64,000 nucleotides of DNA, taken from NCBI GenBank assembly GCA_965277435.1, contig OZ255821.1, forward strand, positions 4,898,001 to 4,962,000. The letters are read 5' to 3'. The translations under genes were made by a program, and so were the position numbers. The notes under the pieces are model-generated. The model saw nothing but the letters and a program-made list of their open reading frames with translations. It was not told the origin of the DNA and did not search any database. Origin of the DNA: Bog-105 sp965277435 (GTDB taxonomy: Bacteria > Acidobacteriota > Terriglobia > Bryobacterales > Bryobacteraceae). This document shows, piece by piece, positions 59,511 to 64,000 of this stretch (its first letter is position 1; each line of letters opens with the position of its first letter).

Positions 59511-60290
59511 CTACAGCCACATGCCGCCCGAGACTTCGATCCGTTGCGCATTGATCCAGCGGTTGTCCTCCGAGAGCAGGGCAGCGATCATCGGGCCGAT
59601 GTCATCCGGCACGCCAGCGCGACCGAGAGCCGTCCTGTCAGCGACCATTTTGTTGATCTCCGGATTGTCGCGGACCATTCCGCCGCTAAAATCGGTGGCA
59701 ATCGCTCCTGGCGCTACCGTGTTGACGGCGATCCTGCGCCCCCCGAGTTCCGACGCCAGATAACGCGTCAGTACCTCGACCGCGCCCTTCATCGACCCGT
59801 AGACGGAGCTTCCAGGGAACGTCATACGGGTGAGCCCGGAAGAAAGGTTTACGATCCGGCCACCATCGTTGATGAGTGGCAACAGCTTCTGCGTCAGAAA
59901 GAACACACCCTTGAAATGGACGTTGTATGCTTTGTCCAATTCCTCTTCGGTTGTCTGATCAAAGTTTTTGTGGAGGGATGTACCCGCGTTGTTGACAAGG
60001 TAGTCGAAACGTCCCACGCCAAAACCTGCAAGCGCTGAGCGAAGGTTCTGCGCAAAGGCGTCGAACGAACCGATATTGCTCGTGTCGAGCTGCAACGCGA
60101 TGGCCTTAGCTCCCGCCTCGCTGACGGCGGCTACGACCTTGTCGGCCTCTGCACGATTGGAGTTGTAGGTGAAGATTGAATGGATCCCTCGTTGGGCGAG
60201 GCTGAGCACAGTGTTTCGCCCTAGCCCTCGGCTTCCGCCGGTGACGACTGCAATCCTGGTATCTGCAAATACGTTTTTTTCTACTGACAT
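59511..60290 (-). CDS. SDR-family oxidoreductase
   Basis: A 259-residue short-chain dehydrogenase. TGGSRGLGRNTVLSLAQRG is the cofactor motif; DYLVNNAG (NNAG) follows and the catalytic SSVYGSMK holds the YxxxK. INAQRIEVSGGMWL closes the fold. It is a typical SDR of unknown substrate. It is transcribed divergently from an AraC-type regulator, with a 139-bp gap that contains a 23-bp palindrome. Such SDR/AraC pairs are common, so it is probably the regulator's target. Confidence 0.92.
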   Translation of the reverse strand: MSVEKNVFADTRIAVVTGGSRGLGRNTVLSLAQRGIHSIFTYNSNRAEADKVVAAVSEAGAKAIALQLDTSNIGSFDAFAQNLRSALAGFGVGRFDYLVNNAGTSLHKNFDQTTEEELDKAYNVHFKGVFFLTQKLLPLINDGGRIVNLSSGLTRMTFPGSSVYGSMKGAVEVLTRYLASELGGRRIAVNTVAPGAIATDFSGGMVRDNPEINKMVADRTALGRAGVPDDIGPMIAALLSEDNRWINAQRIEVSGGMWL

Positions 60291-60327
60291 TGTCCGCTCC
60301 TGGTTGACTTTCTGTACTTCAGGATAG

Positions 60328-60350
60328 ATTCACTCCGCTCTGAAGTGAAT
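60328..60350. promoter_or_regulatory. palindrome between SDR and AraC genes, candidate operator
   Basis: ATTCACT (60328-60334) and AGTGAAT (60344-60350) are perfect 7-bp arms with a 9-bp spacer. It is centred between two divergent starts (60290 and 60430). AraC-type regulators usually bind direct repeats, so this may instead be a dyad for another factor or a structural element. Confidence 0.4.
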
Positions 60351-60429
60351 GCCGAAACTTTCCCATTTCTTGCCTATTCCTGCTCGAATCTACACTTCTC
60401 CGCGAGTCATCAGACGGAAGGAACCGAAT

Positions 60430-61320
60430 ATGCTGCAAGGGTTAGTGAAAGCGGTAAGGCGTTACACAGACGCCCAGGTTGGGGAAAGCCCGTTTGTAAC
60501 AGCGATCGAAGGGCTTATCATCCTCCGATCAAACCATGAGAAGCTTCCGAAACACCTCATCTTCAAACCCGCTCTCTGCATCACCGTTCAAGGTGCGAAG
60601 TGGGCTATTTTTGGGGACCAGCGGTTCGATTACCGGGCGGGACAAGCGCTGTTAGTGAGTGTCGAAATGCCTGCCCTCGGTACGGTTTCTGAGGCAAGCC
60701 CGAGCGAGCCTTATCTTGGCGTTATTGTCGAGTTCGACATTGCAGTCATGCGTCAGGTGATGGACGAATTGGACACTCCGCCGGAAGCGAGCAAAAAGGT
60801 CGGGAGCGGTGTCTTAGTGACTGACTTCAACGGCCCGCTGGAGGACTGCGCGCTTCGTCTGGTGCGTCTGCTCGACACGCCCCAGGCGATCCCGGTGCTC
60901 TATCCCGCGATCATGCGTGAGATTTGCTACTGGCTTTTAACTGGACCCCACGGCAGCGACGTTGTGAAAATGACGCTGACGAATAGCCACGCGCAGCGCG
61001 TCATCAGCGCCATTCACCTCTTGCGTGATCGATTCGCGGAGCCGGTCCGAATCGAGGAGTTGGCCGTAGTAGCGCAGATGAGTCCCTCGGCATTCCATCG
61101 TCAGTTCAAGGCGATTACTTCCATGACGCCGCTCCAATATCAGAAGCAACTCCGATTGCTCGAAGCGCGCCGGCTACTGGTTTCCCATGAGATCAACGTT
61201 GAGACAGCCGCATTTCAGGTGGGCTATGAGAGTCCGTCCCAATTCAGCCGGGAGTATTCGCGTATGTTCGCGATGCCTCCCCGGCGTGATATTGCCTCAC
61301 TAAAACGAACTGCGGCGTGA
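60430..61320 (+). CDS. AraC-family transcriptional regulator (AraC_N type)
   Basis: About 296 residues from the ATG at 60430 with GGAAGGAA upstream. The N-terminal cupin-like AraC_N region (residues ~10-170) has VQGAKWAIFGDQRFDYRAGQALLVSVEMPALG. The C-terminal tandem helix-turn-helix is intact: DRFAEPVRIEELAVVAQMSPSAFHRQFKAIT and LRLLEARRLLVSHEINVETAAFQVGYESPSQFSREYSRMF. Members of this group often sit next to an oxidoreductase that they regulate. The open frame reaches back to 60349 but the added residues do not match the family. Confidence 0.9.
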   Translation: MLQGLVKAVRRYTDAQVGESPFVTAIEGLIILRSNHEKLPKHLIFKPALCITVQGAKWAIFGDQRFDYRAGQALLVSVEMPALGTVSEASPSEPYLGVIVEFDIAVMRQVMDELDTPPEASKKVGSGVLVTDFNGPLEDCALRLVRLLDTPQAIPVLYPAIMREICYWLLTGPHGSDVVKMTLTNSHAQRVISAIHLLRDRFAEPVRIEELAVVAQMSPSAFHRQFKAITSMTPLQYQKQLRLLEARRLLVSHEINVETAAFQVGYESPSQFSREYSRMFAMPPRRDIASLKRTAA

Positions 61321-61395
61321 CTTCCCGGTCTGCGTTGATAACACCGAGGATGCGTGCGCGATCGGTTGCAGTCGCGGCGCAAGGTTCCCTGCGTT

Positions 61396-61749
61396 TTAAG
61401 CCAGCCCTTGTTTCGTGTTCCTCTTAAGCCGGTCCTGATGTTTGCGCCCCCAGGCACAGATCTCCTGGAGCACTGGCGCAAGCGTCATTCCGTACGGTGA
61501 AATCGAATAGCAGACATGCGGCGGAACGCTTTTATTGTCATGCCTCAAAAGGATGCCATCGTCCACCATGTCATGCAAATGTCGGATCAACATCCGCTCT
61601 GTCATCTCCGGTATGCTGCGCTTCAGTTCGCTCGTTCGCATCGGTCCGGCGAGCAGCCGCCATAAGATCGTGCCTTTCCATCGCCCATCGATGACAGACA
61701 GCATCGTGTCGATCAGGCAGGGCGAAACCTCTTTTTTGGAAACCGGCAT
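61396..61749 (-). CDS. HxlR-family transcriptional regulator
   Basis: A 117-residue winged-helix protein. The start (MPVSKKEVSPCLIDTMLSVIDGRWKGTILWRLL) shows the family pattern of a Cys near residue 11 and the WKxxILWxL segment. The recognition part is MRTSELKRSIPEMTERMLIRHLHDM, then the wing DDGILLRHDNKSVPPHVCYSISPYG. The N-terminal Cys in HxlR/YodB proteins can sense quinones or other electrophiles. It is divergent from a DUF1772 membrane gene 98 bp away; an 18-bp palindrome lies between them. It probably represses that gene. Confidence 0.92.
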   Translation of the reverse strand: MPVSKKEVSPCLIDTMLSVIDGRWKGTILWRLLAGPMRTSELKRSIPEMTERMLIRHLHDMVDDGILLRHDNKSVPPHVCYSISPYGMTLAPVLQEICAWGRKHQDRLKRNTKQGLA

Positions 61750-61772
61750 GTGCTCACCATTATCGGCATCAA

Positions 61773-61790
61773 ACTGACATATTAGTCAGT
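61773..61790. promoter_or_regulatory. 18-bp palindrome between hxlR-type and DUF1772 genes
   Basis: ACTGAC-ATATTA-GTCAGT, with perfect 6-bp arms, lies 23 bp upstream of the HxlR start and about 57 bp upstream of the DUF1772 start. It includes the (T)ACT...AGTA outer pattern seen in some YodB/HxlR operators. It is a good candidate for the binding site of the adjacent HxlR regulator. Confidence 0.6.
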
Positions 61791-61847
61791 ACAAACGCCT
61801 GCGTCGATGGCCGCCTGGCACGAGTCAGTTAGCCAGGAGTCAATTTG

Positions 61848-62294
61848 ATGCACCTTCTGGACAGCATTTCGATCATTGTCGCGGGTTTGATGGTAGGCAA
61901 TGAACTCGCCGTTTCGGCTTTTTTCAATCCCGCCGTCCGGCAGTTGGAGAGCGGTCCGCAAGCGCAAGCATTATCTATTCTCGCGCGCTCCCTGGGCCGA
62001 GTGATGCCTGTTTGGTATGGCTTGTCTCTGGCGCTTCTCGCGCTGGAATCGTTTCTGCACCGCCATCAGGCTGCCTTGGTCTTTCTGCTCACGGCGACAC
62101 TGATCTGGGCGGCCGTCGTCGTGTTTACTATCGGCATGCTTGTGCCCATCAACAACCGCATCGCTTCCTTGAACACGGCGGCGCTCACACCTGGCTGGAA
62201 GCAAGATCACAAAAGGTGGGACTCCCTTCATCGTGTCCGCATTTTGCTGCTGGCGGTAGCTTTTTTTGCGCTCACCTATGGGTTGGTCGGATGA
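61848..62294 (+). CDS. DUF1772 (anthrone oxygenase-like) membrane protein
   Basis: About 148 residues from the ATG at 61848 with an AGGAG ribosome-binding site 8 bp upstream; the preceding TTG is ignored. Four hydrophobic helices are visible (IIVAGLMVGNELAVSAFF, WYGLSLALLALESFL, LVFLLTATLIWAAVVVFTIGMLV, ILLLAVAFFALTYGLVG). The loop LVPINNRIASLN followed by WKQDHKRWDSLHRVR is typical of the DUF1772 family, which includes anthrone oxygenase-like proteins. It is divergent from the HxlR-type regulator and is probably controlled by it. The substrate is unknown; HxlR/DUF1772 pairs are often linked to aromatic or electrophile stress (inference). Confidence 0.82.
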   Translation: MHLLDSISIIVAGLMVGNELAVSAFFNPAVRQLESGPQAQALSILARSLGRVMPVWYGLSLALLALESFLHRHQAALVFLLTATLIWAAVVVFTIGMLVPINNRIASLNTAALTPGWKQDHKRWDSLHRVRILLLAVAFFALTYGLVG

Positions 62295-62345
62295 GGTGGG
62301 CCACTTAGCTCGTCATAAACTTGAATTTCGGTGTGACAGCCCTCT

Positions 62346-62699
62346 ATGCTCGACCTCAACTCGGTGATGGATGCAAATATTCCGGCGGCGAATCCCCTGG
62401 ACATTCAACGCTTTTGGTCGTTGCAGTTCCAGCATTCGGCAGATACTTCTGTCAGCTATTCGGCGGACGCTATTTTGCAAGTTTGCCAGTCGGAGTCGGC
62501 CGATCCAGTTGTGGTTTGGGCACGCACAGCTCTCATCGGTATTCTGCGGCAAGAGGGCCTTCTGGACAAGTGGCTTACCGACGAAGGTCTCAGTAAAGCA
62601 GTCTTTGAAGCAGCCGCCTCCTTCCCGTTACCGAATGGTTTGCAGGATTTCAATCCGGACCAATTACTCGCAAACCTGCGGATTCGGAAACTCGACTAA
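62346..62699 (+). CDS. hypothetical protein (117 aa)
   Basis: A 117-residue frame from the ATG at 62346 to the stop that overlaps the dnaB stop region by 4 bp (convergent). I do not recognise a family. The sequence is balanced and helical (IQRFWSLQFQHSAD, VVVWARTALIGILRQEGLLDKWL, GLSKAVFEAAASFPLP), with no membrane segment. Its composition looks like real cytoplasmic protein, but overlapping frames in the same strand (62321, 62371) are also open, so the call is moderate. Confidence 0.5.
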   Translation: MLDLNSVMDANIPAANPLDIQRFWSLQFQHSADTSVSYSADAILQVCQSESADPVVVWARTALIGILRQEGLLDKWLTDEGLSKAVFEAAASFPLPNGLQDFNPDQLLANLRIRKLD

Positions 62700-64000
62700 T
62701 CCTCAAACGGAGCAGAACTGTCATCGCCCGTATCGGCCGCCAGATTTTCAAACTTTGTATACCGGTTTAAAAACGCCAGCTTCACGCGTCCTGTCGGACC
62801 ATTCCTTTGCTTAGCCAAAATCAGCTCGGCCAGACCCTTCAAGCTCTCTTTATCAGGACGATATACTTCCTCGCGAAAGATGAAAGCCACCATGTCCGCG
62901 TCCTGCTCAATGGAACCCGATTCGCGCAAGTCACTCAACATGGGCCGGTGATCGCCGGGGCGCGTCTCGGGGGCACGGCTTAACTGCGACAGCACCAGGA
63001 AAGGCACACGCAGCTCTTTCGACATCAGTTTGAAGCCGCGGGAGAGCGAACTGATTTCCTGCACGCGGTTCTCGTAACGGCCCCGTCCCTGCATCAGCTG
63101 CAGATAGTCGATCACCACCAACCCTAAATCCTGCTCAGCCTGCAGGCGGCGCAGCTTTGAATGCACATCCATCAGGTTCGTGCCGGCCGTATCGTCGAGA
63201 TAGAGCGGCGATTCCACAATCCGGTACAGCGCGTCCTGCAACGCGTGCCGTTCTTCTCCGCTCAGATAGCCGGCGCGAAATCGCTGTTGATCGACTCGTC
63301 CGGTGCTGCAGATCAAGCGCGTGAGCAGCGACTCCTTCGACATTTCGAGAGAAAAAATCGCAACCGCCTTCGGATTGGCCGGGTTCATGGCCACGTGCTG
63401 CGCGATGTTCAAAGCAAAGGCTGTTTTGCCCATAGCCGGGCGGGCCGCCAGGATGATGAGCTCGCCTTCCCGCAGGCCACCCGTCATCTCGTCGAACTTC
63501 AGAAATCCGGTACTGATGCCCTTGATGCGTTTGCTGGCATCGAGAAACGCATTAATGCCGCCTTCGTATTCCGTAACGATCTGCGCCGGGCTCGATAGAG
63601 CGTTCTTCGATTGAACGTCGCCGAGCTTCATGAACGCGTCTTCTACCGCGCCCAGAATTTCGGTGGCGTTGTCCTCGCTGGCCATGCAGCGATTGATCGT
63701 GTCTTGCGACACGCTGATGATACGCCGCAGCAGCGCCTTTTCTTTAACAATGACAACGTAGCTTTCGAGATTGTGCAGCTGCGGCAGCCCGTCGTCGAGC
63801 GAAACCAGGTAACTCAGTCCGTCCACCGACTGCAGCTGTCCCTGCTTCATCAGTTCGTTGGCCAGCGTGACGCGGTCGATTTTCTCGCCGCGCTCATGCA
63901 GCTCACTCATCCGCAGAAAAATACGCTTATGTTTCTCGACGCTGAAGTCTTCGGCCGCTATGGTGCCAGCCACCTGCAGGAACGCCGTGTCGCTGCTCAT
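62696..64000 (-). CDS. dnaB: replicative DNA helicase DnaB, 5' end beyond window
   Basis: Residues to the stop at 62696 form the C-terminal and most of the N-terminal part of DnaB. The N-terminal domain is visible as EKHKRIFLRMSELHERGEKIDRVTLANEL. The RecA-like helicase core includes the Walker A motif AARPAMGKTAFALNIA, SLEMSKESLLTRL (H1a/H2), LVVIDYLQLMQGRG (Walker B) and the LSQLSRAPETRPGDHRPMLSDLRESGSIEQDADMV motif. It unwinds DNA at the replication fork. The usual opening segment of DnaB (PHNLEAE...) is missing, so the true start lies past base 64000; the ATG at 63998-64000 is not convincing. Confidence 0.93.
   Translation of the reverse strand: MSSDTAFLQVAGTIAAEDFSVEKHKRIFLRMSELHERGEKIDRVTLANELMKQGQLQSVDGLSYLVSLDDGLPQLHNLESYVVIVKEKALLRRIISVSQDTINRCMASEDNATEILGAVEDAFMKLGDVQSKNALSSPAQIVTEYEGGINAFLDASKRIKGISTGFLKFDEMTGGLREGELIILAARPAMGKTAFALNIAQHVAMNPANPKAVAIFSLEMSKESLLTRLICSTGRVDQQRFRAGYLSGEERHALQDALYRIVESPLYLDDTAGTNLMDVHSKLRRLQAEQDLGLVVIDYLQLMQGRGRYENRVQEISSLSRGFKLMSKELRVPFLVLSQLSRAPETRPGDHRPMLSDLRESGSIEQDADMVAFIFREEVYRPDKESLKGLAELILAKQRNGPTGRVKLAFLNRYTKFENLAADTGDDSSAPFED

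Noticed and set aside
1..64000. CRISPR arrays, rRNA operons, replication origin
   Set aside because: No regularly spaced direct repeats, no rRNA-like conserved blocks and no DnaA-box cluster were noticed; dnaB at the edge alone does not indicate an origin.

Overview
The window reads as the chromosome of a soil-type Acidobacteriota bacterium, probably close to Bryobacterales/Candidatus Solibacter. This is inference from gene content: an ADOP-type orphan FtsX/MacB permease, a very large Oar-like TonB-dependent receptor with an N-terminal carboxypeptidase-regulatory domain, many secreted glycoside hydrolases, small acidobacterial-type hypothetical proteins, and a GC-rich, densely packed gene layout. 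No rRNA, tRNA or CRISPR array was seen.

Region 1 (1-7.2 kb): the end of a TPR protein, a BrnT/BrnA toxin-antitoxin pair, a sugar-phosphate isomerase/epimerase, hldD (LPS heptose precursor) coupled to an Nramp transporter fused to a universal-stress domain, and a divergent uridine-kinase-like/APH(6)-like fusion kinase.

Region 2 (7.2-13.5 kb): a glycosyltransferase gene split by a roughly 5.1-kb insertion. The insertion has 31-bp perfect terminal inverted repeats and three one-base-overlapping tyrosine recombinases (a RIT, recombinase-in-trio, element). It also carries a second BrnT/BrnA pair with a palindromic operator, and a 32-bp near-perfect palindrome at one end only. This is the most interesting structure in the window.

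Region 3 (13.6-27.5 kb): a metallophosphoesterase, the ADOP permease, a frameshifted Wzx-type flippase, secreted RNase T2, an exported peroxiredoxin, a YflT-like stress protein, a large unrecognised secreted protein, transketolase, a CHAD protein and a DUF155/RMD1 protein.

Region 4 (27.5-41.2 kb): secreted polymer and nucleoside use. It holds a GH-A-clan glycosidase, a DUF1328 mini-protein, a secreted nucleoside hydrolase divergent from a ureide-permease/GRP-like transporter, a GT9-like glycosyltransferase, an exported 2-hydroxyacid dehydrogenase, and a GH127-type arabinofuranosidase in an operon with the Oar-like receptor.

Region 5 (41.4-47.7 kb): an RNA-binding/cold-shock neighbourhood (Lys-rich small protein, RRM protein, Csp), a PQQ-dehydrogenase with an internal cytochrome c domain, and NikR followed by a TonB-receptor gene with four frameshifts.

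Region 6 (47.7-64 kb): two MacB-like permeases, ndk-sucD-sucC, a GH29 fucosidase, a frameshifted GH18 chitinase, aroF divergent from crcB-trpD-oxidoreductase, an SDR/AraC divergent pair, an HxlR/DUF1772 divergent pair, and the 3' part of dnaB.

Base composition was not counted, no database was searched, and family calls come from motifs read by eye.
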